A stretch of DNA of 58,022 nucleotides from assembly GCF_900168325.1 (NCBI RefSeq), contig NZ_FVZE01000013.1:1-58022 (forward strand). The letters are read 5' to 3'. The position numbers were made by a program, and so were the translations under genes. The notes below the pieces were generated by a model. The model had not been told where the DNA came from. It ran no database searches and was given only the letters and a program-made list of their open reading frames with translations. The number at the start of each line of letters is the position of its first letter. Within the stretch, counting starts at the first letter, position 1. Below, piece after piece: positions 25,715 to 34,991 of this stretch. The DNA is from Novosphingobium mathurense. Its GTDB lineage: Bacteria > Pseudomonadota > Alphaproteobacteria > Sphingomonadales > Sphingomonadaceae.

Positions 25715-25741
25715 AAAAGACGGGAGCCATCGGCCCCCGCC
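25715..25741 (-). terminator. Terminator of the TBDR at 25789
   Basis: The stem CGGGAGCC/GGCCCCCG (25723-25741, one G-T pair) with a 3-base loop is followed on the minus strand by six T (A-run 25715-25720). A T-run also follows on the plus strand. Confidence 0.65.
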
Positions 25742-25788
25742 TTTTTGTGTCTTTCGATCGACAGGGCCGCCCGCAAGCGGCCCTGCGA

Positions 25789-28233
25789 TCAGAAGCGCGT
25801 GGTGACCTGCACGGTGACCGTGCGCGGTTCGGCGCCGAAGCCGAGCTGGTCGGCATGCACGCCGCCCGGGGTGCCGGTGCCCGAACCGGTGTTCGGACCG
25901 TCGACGCCGCCGTTGATGTACTGCTTGTTGGTCAGGTTCTTGCCGATGACCGCCAGCTGCCAGCTGTCATCTTCTGCGCCGAAGCGCAGGCCGGCATCGA
26001 GCGTGGCATAGGAGCTGTTGCGCGAATGCGGGACGCCGAAGCCCTGGACTAGGTAGGAGGAACTGTAGCGCATGTTGGCGCCAAGGCCCGCCTTGAAACC
26101 GCCGCCAACCGGGGCGTCGTAGTTGAAGCCCACCGAGCCGGTCCAGTGCGGGGCCATGCCCAGTACCATTCCGTTGAGGTTCTGGCGAACGCCGGGCGTA
26201 CCGCCGGTGATCTCGGCCGCCGTGAGGACGCGATAGCCGCCCGCACCGTCTGCGGTGAGGTTACAGCCTTCGTCCGGCGTCTGGCCCGCATAGCAGGGGG
26301 CGTCGGGGAAGCTGTCGTACTTGGCGTCGTTGTAGTTGAGGCTACCGTGCACGTTGAGGCCCGGAACCGCATAGGGCGCGAATTCGAAATCGAGCTCGAC
26401 GCCCTTGGTACGCGCGTCGGCGGTCAGGGTCTGGAAGGCGATGATCGACGAGTTGAAGAAGTCGATCTGCAGGTTCTTGTACTTGTAGCTGTAGGCACCC
26501 AGGTTCAGGCGCAGCTGGTTGTTGAGCAGTGTCGACTTCACACCGGCTTCGAAGCCCTTTGCCGTTTCCGGATCGAACAGCAGGTCGACCGCCGGATCGC
26601 CGAAGGCGGAGTCGATGCCGCCGTTCGAGAAGCCGCCCGACTTGTAGCCGGTCTTGTAGGAGGCATAGAACATGACGTCCTGGATCGGCTTGTAGGTCAG
26701 CGAGACTTCCGGAGACCAGTTGGTGAAGGTCTGATCGCCCACGGTAGTGCGACCCTGTACCCACGCGGCAGCGAAGGAGGGGCTGACGTAAGGCTGTGAG
26801 AAGGCGCTCTTCTTGGTTTCGTGGGTGTAGCGCACGCCGCCGTCGAGTTCGAGGTTGTCGGTCAGCTTCCAGGTTACCTGGCCGAAGCCCGAGATCGTCT
26901 CACCCTTGGTGTAGCTGGTCTTGTACGCGTCGATGTACTGGAAGCGGCCGGCTTCCGGAATGTCCGAAAGGCTGAAGCTGACGAACTGCTCGAAGTCGCG
27001 CTTGGTTTTCTGGTAGAGCAGGCCGACCATCACGTTGAGCGGGCCGTCGAAGTGCGTGAGCGCGCGCGCTTCGTTCGAGAACGCCTTCCAGCTCGAGTTT
27101 TCGGTGGCCCACACGGAGAACGGATTGGCCTGGAATTCGCAGGCGCACAGCCAGCGGTTGTTGTTCCAGTTGTAGTTGGTGACGTTGGTCAGCGTGACGG
27201 TGCCGAGTTCATAGTTGAACGTGTTGGTGATCGCTGCCGAACGGTACTTGTTGTAGAGCTTGCCGTCGCCTGCATAGGGGAAGTTGGTCGCTTCCTCTGC
27301 CGGCATGTCGTTCTGGTGGGTCTGGAAATTCAGGCCGCAGGCATCGCCCGAAAGCGCGGTGAAGCCGGTCGGGCAGTTATAGGCGACGTAGTTGTAGCTC
27401 GAGTTGTTCGCCTTGTTGTAGTTGTAGGAAACCTTGAGCGTATTGGTGATCTCGCTGGTCGGTTCGTACTTCAGCGTGACGCGGCCGAGGAACTGGCGAT
27501 TGCCCGGCTGGTCCGAACTGGTCGGGGTCGAAGTGAACGGGAGCAGCGCGAGGTCGTAGTCGCGCGACACGTTCTTGTAATAGCCGCCCCAGGCCTTGCT
27601 GCCGCGCAGGGCGACGCGAATACCCAGGTCGTCGGCCAGCGGGCCGGAAGCGACGCCTTCGAGCTCGGCTTCCTGCGCCTTGAATTCATAGCTGGCGCGG
27701 GCCTTGAACTCCCAGTCGGGGGTCGGGTCGGCGGTCTTGATCGAGATCACGCCTGCAGTGGCGTTCTTGCCGAAGAAGAGGACCTGCGGGCCCTTGAGGA
27801 CTTCGACGCCGGCGAGGTCGAAGAAGCCTTCCTCGAGGATGCGGCCCTGGCCGTAATAGACGCCGTCGACGACCGTGGCGACCGACTGCTCGATGCCGAT
27901 CGAGGTGGAGGACGAACCGATGCCACGCAGCGTGACCTGTGCGGCCGAGCCGTTCGAGGCGTGGCCGACGGTCAGGCTCGGCGTGGCGGCCGCGATCTTC
28001 TCGATGCTGGTGATGTCGCGCTGTTCAAGCGTCTGCGCCGAGATCGCGGTCACGACGACCGGAATGTCCTGCGCGCTTTCAACGCGCTTACGGGCGGTGA
28101 CGACGATTTCGCTAAGGCCGGTGTTCTTGGTGGCCTCTTCGTTGCCGGTCGTGTCCTGGGCGAAGGCGGGCCCTGCAATGGACACGGTGGCAAATGCCGT
28201 GGACGCAAGCAGAATGGACTTGGGGAATTGCAT
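25789..28233 (-). CDS. TonB-dependent receptor, 814 aa
   Basis: An outer-membrane receptor with signal peptide MQFPKSILLASTAFATVSIA (cut after AFAQ), TonB-box region LSEIVVTARKR, plug motifs VLKGPQVLFFGKNATAG and ISIKTADP, and barrel ending in TTRF. The usual QGT of plug motif GPQGTLFG is QVL here, a small deviation. It is divergent from the MDR gene at 28385 with a palindromic operator between them, so receptor and reductase are probably co-regulated. The substrate is unknown. Confidence 0.9.
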   Translation of the reverse strand: MQFPKSILLASTAFATVSIAGPAFAQDTTGNEEATKNTGLSEIVVTARKRVESAQDIPVVVTAISAQTLEQRDITSIEKIAAATPSLTVGHASNGSAAQVTLRGIGSSSTSIGIEQSVATVVDGVYYGQGRILEEGFFDLAGVEVLKGPQVLFFGKNATAGVISIKTADPTPDWEFKARASYEFKAQEAELEGVASGPLADDLGIRVALRGSKAWGGYYKNVSRDYDLALLPFTSTPTSSDQPGNRQFLGRVTLKYEPTSEITNTLKVSYNYNKANNSSYNYVAYNCPTGFTALSGDACGLNFQTHQNDMPAEEATNFPYAGDGKLYNKYRSAAITNTFNYELGTVTLTNVTNYNWNNNRWLCACEFQANPFSVWATENSSWKAFSNEARALTHFDGPLNVMVGLLYQKTKRDFEQFVSFSLSDIPEAGRFQYIDAYKTSYTKGETISGFGQVTWKLTDNLELDGGVRYTHETKKSAFSQPYVSPSFAAAWVQGRTTVGDQTFTNWSPEVSLTYKPIQDVMFYASYKTGYKSGGFSNGGIDSAFGDPAVDLLFDPETAKGFEAGVKSTLLNNQLRLNLGAYSYKYKNLQIDFFNSSIIAFQTLTADARTKGVELDFEFAPYAVPGLNVHGSLNYNDAKYDSFPDAPCYAGQTPDEGCNLTADGAGGYRVLTAAEITGGTPGVRQNLNGMVLGMAPHWTGSVGFNYDAPVGGGFKAGLGANMRYSSSYLVQGFGVPHSRNSSYATLDAGLRFGAEDDSWQLAVIGKNLTNKQYINGGVDGPNTGSGTGTPGGVHADQLGFGAEPRTVTVQVTTRF

Positions 28234-28305
28234 ATCAGGTACCTCCCATTTTTATAAATCGTTTGTTCGGTATCTATCTCCCGAAGCGAAATTGCAGTCC
28301 TCGCC

Positions 28306-28327
28306 AAACTGATAGGCCTATCAATTT
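28306..28327. promoter_or_regulatory. Palindromic operator between TBDR and MDR
   Basis: The perfect core TGATAGGCCTATCA (28310-28323) extends to 22 bases with one mismatched pair. It lies in the 151-base gap between divergent starts (28233 and 28385), where a single bound dimer could control both. The cognate regulator is not evident in the window. Confidence 0.6.
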
Positions 28328-28384
28328 GATGAGGTTCCGTGCCTTTCTTGCAACGGTCACCGTGCGCAGTATGAGGAGACCTGA

Positions 28385-29392
28385 ATGACAACCTGCCATT
28401 ACTGGCGTCTTGATCGCCATCCGCACGGGAATACTGATTTTTCCCAGTACCTTACGCTTTGCGAGGAAGTGCTTGCTCCGTTGGGCGACGGTGAAGTGCG
28501 CATTGCCGTCGATTATCTTTCGATGGACGCGGGCACCCGCATGTGGATGAGCCCGCGCACCGATGGCTATCAGCCGCCGCTGCCACTGGGCTCGAAAATG
28601 GTCGGGCTGTGCCTCGGTCGGGTGTGCGAAACCCGCGATCCCGCCTTTCCCGAGGGCGCTCTGGTGCGCGGTTTCGGGCAGTGGGCCGATTATGCCACCC
28701 TCACGCCGTCGCTGGCGGGGCTGGAGATCGTCGATGACACGATTGCCGATCCACGCCAGCATTTCGGCGCCTTGGGGATGAATGCCTGGACGGCCTATGT
28801 CGGGGTCAGGGAAGTGGCCGCGGTCAAGCCGGGCGAATGGCTGGCGGTTTCCGCCGCGGCCGGCGCGACCGGCAGCCTTGCGTGCCAGGTCGGCAGGAAT
28901 CTGGGCGCCAAGGTCGTCGGCATAGCCGGCGGGCCGGACAAGTGCCGCTATCTGCTGGAGGAGCTCGGCTGCGATATGGCGATCGACTATCGCAGCGAAG
29001 ACGTCGAAGGGCGGCTGGCGACGGTCGAGGGCGGGATCAATGCTTTCTTCGACAATGTCGGCGGGCCGATCCTCGATGCGGTTCTGCCGAATATGGCCCA
29101 CTATGGGCGCGTGGCGATATGCGGTCTGGTGGCCGGCTACGACAATGACGCGCCGATGCCGGGGCCTGCGCGCTTCGACCAGATCCTCATGCGGCGCCTG
29201 CGTGTCGAGGGCTTCTTCATCCCCGATTTCCTTGAGCGCGGGGCCGAGTTCATGCCGCAACTGCGCCAGTGGATGGACGAGGGCAAGCTGTCGACGCGGT
29301 TCGACGAGACGCAGGGGCTGGAACACGTCCTTGTCGCCTACGAGCGCATGCTGACCGGCAAGAACATCGGCAAGGCCATCGTCAAGCTTTGA
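28385..29392 (+). CDS. NADP-dependent oxidoreductase, MDR COG2130 type
   Basis: A 335-residue enone reductase relative of the proteins at 21879 and 32735 (YLSMDAGTRMWMS, FGALGMNAWTAYVGV, SAAAGATGSLACQVG, FFDNVGGPILDAV). The start is ATG with GAGGAG before it. It faces the TBDR across a shared promoter region. I infer that it reduces a conjugated double bond in the compound brought in by that receptor, which is untested. Convergent with the SDR at 29447. Confidence 0.85.
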   Translation: MTTCHYWRLDRHPHGNTDFSQYLTLCEEVLAPLGDGEVRIAVDYLSMDAGTRMWMSPRTDGYQPPLPLGSKMVGLCLGRVCETRDPAFPEGALVRGFGQWADYATLTPSLAGLEIVDDTIADPRQHFGALGMNAWTAYVGVREVAAVKPGEWLAVSAAAGATGSLACQVGRNLGAKVVGIAGGPDKCRYLLEELGCDMAIDYRSEDVEGRLATVEGGINAFFDNVGGPILDAVLPNMAHYGRVAICGLVAGYDNDAPMPGPARFDQILMRRLRVEGFFIPDFLERGAEFMPQLRQWMDEGKLSTRFDETQGLEHVLVAYERMLTGKNIGKAIVKL

Positions 29393-29395
29393 CGG

Positions 29396-29436
29396 AAAAA
29401 GGATACCCGGGGCAGGGCGGGATGGCCGGCCCCGGG
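29396..29436 (-). terminator. Terminator between MDR and SDR
   Basis: The stem CCCGGGGC/GCCCCGGG (29406-29413 with 29429-29436) and a 15-base loop are followed on the minus strand by TATCCTTTTT. It would end the SDR transcript. Confidence 0.55.
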
Positions 29437-29446
29437 CACCATCGAT

Positions 29447-30211
29447 TCACATCGCGGTGACGCCGCCGTCGACCACGAATTCGCATCCGGTGATGTAGCG
29501 GCTCTCGTCCGAGGCGAGGAACAGGTTCATGTTGGCGATGTCGAGCGGCTCGCCCATGCGTTGCATCGGAATGCCCGCGACGATCTGCTTGAAACCTTCC
29601 GGATTGTCCTTGCGCGCGACGTCCTGCATCGCGGTTTCGATCATGCCGGGATGTACCGAGTTGCAGCGGATGTTCTGGGCCGCGCATTCCTGCGCTATCA
29701 CCTTGGAGAACAGGCGCACGCCGCCCTTGGCCGCGGCATAGGCGCCGCACATCTGCACGCCTACCAGGCCGGCGATCGAGGACAGGTTGATGATCGAGCC
29801 GCCATGGCCGACCTTGCGCATCAGCGCCACGGCGCGCTGGGTGCCGTAGAAGACGCTGTCGAGATTGACCCTGTTCTGCTTTTCCCAGTCCGCCGCCGTC
29901 AGTTCGGCGATCGGCTTGAGCACGGCGATGCCTGCGTTGTTCACGAGAACGTCGAGGCGACCGTGGCCGTCTTCGATCCTGCTGAAGATGCGGTCCCAGT
30001 CCGCTTCGCGGGTGACGTCCTGGGCGAGCGCCTCGGCCTGGCCGCCGCTTTCACGGATGGCTGCGGCGATGGCTTCGGCCCCCGTCACGTCAAGGTCGGT
30101 AAGGTAGACGAAGGCGCCTTCCTCGGCGAAGCGTTTGGCGGTTGCCCCGCCAAGCCCGCGGTCGGAGCCCGCTCCGGTTACCAGCGTGATCTTTCCTTCA
30201 AGGCGGCCCAT
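29447..30211 (-). CDS. SDR-family oxidoreductase, 254 aa
   Basis: A classical short-chain dehydrogenase with coenzyme site TGAGSDRGLGGA (12-23), NNAGIAVL (about 91), catalytic Ser in SSIAGL, and Tyr/Lys in GAYAAAKGG (Y-x3-K). Asp in TDLDVTG after strand 2 suggests NAD+. It would oxidise an alcohol or hydroxysteroid-like substrate. It is followed, in the same direction upstream, by the TBDR at 30309 (97 bases apart), and could be co-transcribed from that promoter. Confidence 0.87.
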   Translation of the reverse strand: MGRLEGKITLVTGAGSDRGLGGATAKRFAEEGAFVYLTDLDVTGAEAIAAAIRESGGQAEALAQDVTREADWDRIFSRIEDGHGRLDVLVNNAGIAVLKPIAELTAADWEKQNRVNLDSVFYGTQRAVALMRKVGHGGSIINLSSIAGLVGVQMCGAYAAAKGGVRLFSKVIAQECAAQNIRCNSVHPGMIETAMQDVARKDNPEGFKQIVAGIPMQRMGEPLDIANMNLFLASDESRYITGCEFVVDGGVTAM

Positions 30212-30308
30212 CGTTCTACTCTCCTCTATTGTGGAAAGACGCGGAGAAACCCCATGGCTTCCCCGCGTCCCCCTTATGAACTTACGCCTGTCGGGGCGTG
30301 TCGTGGAC

Positions 30309-32582
30309 TCAGTATCTGATACCGATCGTCGCGCCGTAGGTCCGTGGTTCGAGCGCCATGCCGAACGAGAAGAGGCCCGCGACGGTGAAGGCGTGCGTGG
30401 TGGTCTTTTCGTTGGTCAGGTTGCGACCGAAGACGCGGAAATAGGCTTCCGTGTCGCCGAGATCGAAGTTGAAGGTCAGGCTGCTGTCGACGAGATCCTG
30501 CGTGGTGGTGCGCACGCGCGGGTCGTTGCCGTTGACGATGACCTGGGTGACGTTGCCCGAACCGTCGGTGACCGGGGTCAGCGAGGCAGCCGAGATCTGT
30601 TCGTCATAGGGGCTGATGTGGCGCCAGCCGGCCGTGGCGACGATCTTGCCGAAGCTGGTCGGCACTTCGTAGTCGGCGTTGAGCGACATCGTGAACTTCG
30701 GCGCGTAGATCAGGCGGTTGGCCGAGTAGTCGAAAGGTACGATGTCGGTGCCAAGGACGCCGTCGGTGATGAAGTTGCGGAAGTGCGACTTCATGTAGGC
30801 GCCCGAAGCGGTGATCCGGAATTCCGGAGTGACCCGCAAGGAACCGTCAAGCTCGATGCCCTTGATGATCGCACCGCCCGGAACGTTGCCGGTGATCGTC
30901 TGGTTGCCGGTCGGGCCGCCGGGGACCGTCAGGTTCTGCTGCATGTTCTTGTAGTCGGACACGTAGCCGGCGAGGTTGATGTCCAGCATCCGGTCGAACA
31001 GCGATACCTTGGCGCCGACTTCGTAGGCGTCCACGGTTTCCGGCTGGAACGGAGTGCTCGCCGTTTCAGCCGTCGCTGCGCGGGGGCTGAAACCGCCCGA
31101 ACGATAGCCGCGCGACCAGCTTGCGTAGAGCATGGTGTCCGGGTTGGGACGGTAGTCGATGCCGATCTTGGGGGTGAACTTGGTGAAGTTGGCATCGCCC
31201 GAACCGATCAGGCCCGACAGTTCGAAGGCATTGGTCAGCTTCTTGTTGTCGTGCGACCAGCGGCCACCGAAGGACAGGCGCCACTTGTCGGCGAAGGCCC
31301 AGTTGAAGTCGCCGAAGAACGCATAGCTCGTCGTCTTGCCGTTGACGAACTGCGGGTTGCTGTCGAACTCGTCCGCCGGCACGCTCTCATCGAAGCCGAA
31401 GAAGCGGGTGTACTGCGTGAGGTCGTACTTGGAGTGGAAGTAGTATCCGCCCACGACGTAGTCGAAGCCATCGAACAGATTGCCGGCGGCGCGCAGTTCC
31501 TGGCTCCACTGGGTGTAGTGCTGGCGGCGGTCGGCGTAATAGAGGTCGACCGAAGAACCGTCGAAGTCCTGGGTCTGCTTTTCGCGGCTGTGACGCCATC
31601 CGGTGATCGAGGTCAGCTTTACCGCGCCCGCATCGTAGTTCATCTGCAGCGTCGCGTCGGGAGCGTGATAGGTGCTCACCGCAGCCGAACCGAAGGTGGT
31701 GTAAAGGTCGGTCGTGTTGTTGCGGTTGCATTCCTCGGCCGGGATCAGGCCGCAGAACAGTTCCGAGCTGTTGGTCAGGTTGCTGACGACCGGATTGAAC
31801 TTCTGGACCACGTTCTCGATGGTGAACTGCGCGTCGAAGGCCGAGCCGGTCGGCTGGAACAGCACGCTGGCGCCATAGCTGTCGCCCTTGCTCCAGCCGT
31901 CGCTCGTGTCGCGTGTGGCGTTATGGTAGAAGCCATCGGTCTCGTTGTGGAAGTACCACGCCTTTACGCCCCAGGTTTCGCCGTCGCCGTAGTTGGCGAT
32001 TGCCTTGGCCGCCCAGGTGTTCCAGCGCCCGTAAGTGAATTCGGCCTTTACGCCGGGTTCCATCGTCGGCTTGGTACGGGTGATGTTGATGACGCCGCCG
32101 ATGGTGTTCGCGCCGAACAGGGTGCCCTGCGGGCCGCGCAGAACTTCGATCTGGGCGATGTCGAAGGCATCCTGCAACTGGCCGGTGTTGGTACCGATCG
32201 TCACGCCGTCGACGACGACACCGACCGTCGGGGTCTGCGACTTCTCGATGTCGGCGTAAGTCAGGCCGCGGATCGAGATGTTGGCCGCCTGGGCGCCCGA
32301 GTTCTGCTGGGTGATGAGCAGGCCCGGGGCCGCGCCCTGCAGATCGCCGATATTCACGGCGGCCTTGTTCTCGAGCATCGCCGTATTGACGGCGGTAATC
32401 GCGATCGGGGTATCCTGCAGCGTTTCGGAGCGGCGGCGGGCCGAAACGATGATTTCGTTGGGGTTCGTCGTTTCCACGCCCTGGTCGGCGCTTTCCTGCG
32501 CGAAGGCGGGCAAGGTGATGCAGGTAAGGGCCGTGGTCGAGAGCGCAGCAAACCACGCTCCGCGAATTGTAGCGGATGCCAT
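30309..32582 (-). CDS. TonB-dependent receptor, 757 aa
   Basis: An outer-membrane receptor with signal peptide cut after LPAFAQ (about residue 29), TonB-box region NEIIVSARRRSETLQDTP, plug motifs VLRGPQGTLFGANTIGGVIN and ITRTKP, and barrel ending in GIRY. It is divergent from the MDR gene at 32735, so this is the second instance of a TBDR/MDR pair. The first pair is at 25789/28385. Confidence 0.9.
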   Translation of the reverse strand: MASATIRGAWFAALSTTALTCITLPAFAQESADQGVETTNPNEIIVSARRRSETLQDTPIAITAVNTAMLENKAAVNIGDLQGAAPGLLITQQNSGAQAANISIRGLTYADIEKSQTPTVGVVVDGVTIGTNTGQLQDAFDIAQIEVLRGPQGTLFGANTIGGVINITRTKPTMEPGVKAEFTYGRWNTWAAKAIANYGDGETWGVKAWYFHNETDGFYHNATRDTSDGWSKGDSYGASVLFQPTGSAFDAQFTIENVVQKFNPVVSNLTNSSELFCGLIPAEECNRNNTTDLYTTFGSAAVSTYHAPDATLQMNYDAGAVKLTSITGWRHSREKQTQDFDGSSVDLYYADRRQHYTQWSQELRAAGNLFDGFDYVVGGYYFHSKYDLTQYTRFFGFDESVPADEFDSNPQFVNGKTTSYAFFGDFNWAFADKWRLSFGGRWSHDNKKLTNAFELSGLIGSGDANFTKFTPKIGIDYRPNPDTMLYASWSRGYRSGGFSPRAATAETASTPFQPETVDAYEVGAKVSLFDRMLDINLAGYVSDYKNMQQNLTVPGGPTGNQTITGNVPGGAIIKGIELDGSLRVTPEFRITASGAYMKSHFRNFITDGVLGTDIVPFDYSANRLIYAPKFTMSLNADYEVPTSFGKIVATAGWRHISPYDEQISAASLTPVTDGSGNVTQVIVNGNDPRVRTTTQDLVDSSLTFNFDLGDTEAYFRVFGRNLTNEKTTTHAFTVAGLFSFGMALEPRTYGATIGIRY

Positions 32583-32660
32583 CAGTACTTCCTCCCTTGG
32601 GCCGAATTCTTCTTGGCCGTAAATTCCTTTTTACTATGTCGGATAATCAAGCTCTTGCCG

Positions 32661-32680
32661 ACCTGCCAATTTGCACAGGT
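32661..32680. promoter_or_regulatory. Possible operator, ACCTG-N10-CAGGT
   Basis: Arms ACCTG (32661-32665) and CAGGT (32676-32680) form an inverted repeat in the gap between the TBDR and the MDR gene. The five-base arms are short and could be chance. Confidence 0.25.
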
Positions 32681-32734
32681 GCGTGCGATGATGTGAAGGT
32701 CGACCCAGTGATCCAACCGAAGGAGATCGATGCC

Positions 32735-33748
32735 ATGGCAGCCAATCGGCGCTTCCTGCTTGTACGCAGGCCGCAAGGAACGCCCGTACCCGAGGATTTC
32801 GAGCTGGTCAGCGCGGACATACCCGCGCCGCCATCGGGGGGGATCGTGGTGCGCAACCATTATGTCTCGCTGGACCCCGCCCAGCGCGGCTGGATGGACG
32901 ATGCGCCCAGCTACATGCCCCCGATCCCGCTTGGCGATCCCGTCCGGGCAACGACCGTGGGCATCGTTCATGCCTCCGACAACCCGGACTTCACCCCGGG
33001 GCAGTGGGTCATGGGTCTCAACGCAATCGAGGACTATTCGGTCGCGATGCCGGGGGGCTTTACCATGCCAGTCGACGTCGCTGCCGTTGCATCGCCCTCG
33101 AACTTCCTTTCGGCGCTGGGCGCGGTGGGCCTGACGGCCTACTTCGGCCTGCTCGAAGCGGGCAAGCCACAGCCGGGCGAGACGATCCTCGTTTCGGGCG
33201 CGGCCGGTGCGGTCGGTTCGGCAGTCGGGCAGATCGGCAAGATCGTGGGCTGCCGTGTCGTGGGCATCGCCGGCGGTCCGGACAAGTGCCGCCGCCTGAT
33301 CGAGGACTACGGGTTCGATGCCGCGATCGACTACAAGGGCAAGGATGTCGAGACGCTTGCGGCCGAAATCGCCAAGGCGGCGCCGGATGGCGCGAACGTC
33401 GTGTTCGAGAATGTCGGCGGTATGGTCATGGAGGCCGAACTGTTCAACCTCGCGCTTCATGCGCGCATCGTCCTGTGCGGCCTGATCAGCGAATACAATT
33501 CCGAAGAGAAGATCGGGATGCGCAACCTGTGGCAGGTGCTTGCCCGCCGCGCGGTTGTGCACGGTTTCCTGATCGCCGACTATGCGGATCGCTTTGCCGA
33601 AGGCGGCGCGAAAATGGCGCAGTGGCTGGCCGAGGGCAAAATGCGCATCGACGAGGACGTCCAGGAAGGCCTGGAGAATGCCTACGATGCCTTCATGCGC
33701 CTGTTCAGCGGCGCCAATACCGGAAAGCTGGTCCTCAAGATCGCCTGA
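32735..33748 (+). CDS. NADP-dependent oxidoreductase, MDR COG2130 type
   Basis: A 337-residue enone reductase: RRPQGTPVPEDFELV, YVSLDPAQRGWMDDAPSY, SALGAVGLTAYFGL, SGAAGAVGSAVGQIG and FENVGGMVME. It is closer in its N-terminus to the protein at 21879 than to that at 28385. The ATG at 32735 follows AAGGAGATCG; upstream in-frame codons are not needed. It is convergent with the Rieske gene at 33794, with a hairpin between. Confidence 0.85.
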   Translation: MAANRRFLLVRRPQGTPVPEDFELVSADIPAPPSGGIVVRNHYVSLDPAQRGWMDDAPSYMPPIPLGDPVRATTVGIVHASDNPDFTPGQWVMGLNAIEDYSVAMPGGFTMPVDVAAVASPSNFLSALGAVGLTAYFGLLEAGKPQPGETILVSGAAGAVGSAVGQIGKIVGCRVVGIAGGPDKCRRLIEDYGFDAAIDYKGKDVETLAAEIAKAAPDGANVVFENVGGMVMEAELFNLALHARIVLCGLISEYNSEEKIGMRNLWQVLARRAVVHGFLIADYADRFAEGGAKMAQWLAEGKMRIDEDVQEGLENAYDAFMRLFSGANTGKLVLKIA

Positions 33749-33753
33749 AAGAA

Positions 33754-33785
33754 GGAGGGGCGGCTCTCCTCCAGGCCGCCCCTCC
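33754..33785. terminator. Hairpin between convergent MDR and Rieske genes
   Basis: A perfect 11-base stem, GGAGGGGCGGC with GCCGCCCCTCC, and a 10-base loop. On the minus strand it is followed by TTCTTTC; no T-run follows on the plus strand. Confidence 0.6.
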
Positions 33786-33793
33786 AGCCTACC

Positions 33794-34978
33794 TCACGCC
33801 TTCATGACCGGTGCGGGGGTCTGACCGGTCTCGTCGAGGTAGTAGTCGACCCACTTGTGGAAGAACTGGTTACCCGGTTCGTTGCGGCCGAAGACCTGAT
33901 GGGTCATCGCGCCGCTCTCCAGTCCGTTCTGGACCTTGAGGCCGAGGAAATAGTCCTCCTCTTCCACTACGTCGAAGAAGAAGTCGCACATCTCGTCCAG
34001 CGCCTTCATGCCTTCCTCGGTTTCGGGCCGGGTCGGGAACACGTAGTTCATCACCGTGACGTTTGCGTTCGCCTTTGCTCCGGGAAAGAGCTGGGCGAAC
34101 TGGCACATCTCGGGTGCCAGGAAGAGCGCGAAATTGGGGAAGAGCATGCGAATGAAATCGTAGCCCCTGTTCTCCTGCGCGCCCCATTGATCGCGCGGCA
34201 GCTCGTGCAGGCCGGTGATCGCGTTCTGCGGGAAGCCGATCAGGATATGCGGCCCATGACCTTCGTAGATCGCCCGGTTCGAGGGCGAGCGGGTGGCAAC
34301 GGTATTCGTGTGCGCAGCCTGAAAGTGGTATCCCTCAAGGTAGCCGTCGTAGGCGACCTTCCAGTTGGCGCCGCGCATGATCTTGGACTTGTGATAGTAC
34401 CAGGTCTCCAGCTTGAGGGCGGCGAAGTGTTCGTACATGTCGCCCAGCCATGCGCGCGCATCGATCTCCAGATCCGGCGTCAGGATCACGAAGATCATGC
34501 CGGCCACCTCGTCGCAGGGCAGTTGCGTCATGTTGAGGGTGGAGCGGTCGACCTCGCCGAAGGTCGAGGCTTCGGCAATTCCGATGAGCTTGCCGTCGTT
34601 GGCATAAGTCCAGCCGTGATAGGGGCAGGAAAAGGCCCGGCAGTTGCCCTTGCCTTCCGGCGCGAGGTTGGCCGCGCGGTGCTTGCATACGTTGAGGAAA
34701 GCGCGGGCCTTGCCGTCCCGGGCGCGGGTGATCACGACCGGCAGGCCCATGACGTCCATGGCCTTGTAGTCGTTGACTTGCGGCAGCTCGATAGAAAGCG
34801 CCAGCATCAGCGGCAGGCGCTTGAAGATCCGCTCCTTCTCGCGCTCCCAGCGATCCTCGTCGAGGTAGTTGGCTACGGGCACGTGGAAGACATCGCTTGC
34901 CTGGTCGGTCGTGCGGGTTTCGACGAAGTGCAGCATGCGCTCTGCGGCATCGCCGTACTTGGCCATGAGGTCGGTCAT
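33794..34978 (-). CDS. Rieske oxygenase alpha subunit, 394 aa
   Basis: A ring-hydroxylating-type oxygenase. The N-terminal Rieske domain has Cys98-x-His100 (CKHR) and Cys118-x2-His121 (CPYHGW). The catalytic domain has the bridging Asp211 and iron ligands His218 and His223 in DGYLEGYHFQAAH. Length is somewhat below typical dioxygenase alpha subunits (about 450). The closest relative in the window is at 41825. It is transcribed with the next Rieske gene (34992), whose stop lies 13 bases upstream of this ATG, so two different alpha subunits share one operon. Substrate unknown. Confidence 0.9.
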   Translation of the reverse strand: MTDLMAKYGDAAERMLHFVETRTTDQASDVFHVPVANYLDEDRWEREKERIFKRLPLMLALSIELPQVNDYKAMDVMGLPVVITRARDGKARAFLNVCKHRAANLAPEGKGNCRAFSCPYHGWTYANDGKLIGIAEASTFGEVDRSTLNMTQLPCDEVAGMIFVILTPDLEIDARAWLGDMYEHFAALKLETWYYHKSKIMRGANWKVAYDGYLEGYHFQAAHTNTVATRSPSNRAIYEGHGPHILIGFPQNAITGLHELPRDQWGAQENRGYDFIRMLFPNFALFLAPEMCQFAQLFPGAKANANVTVMNYVFPTRPETEEGMKALDEMCDFFFDVVEEEDYFLGLKVQNGLESGAMTHQVFGRNEPGNQFFHKWVDYYLDETGQTPAPVMKA

Positions 34979-34991
34979 CGTGGGGGCTCCC

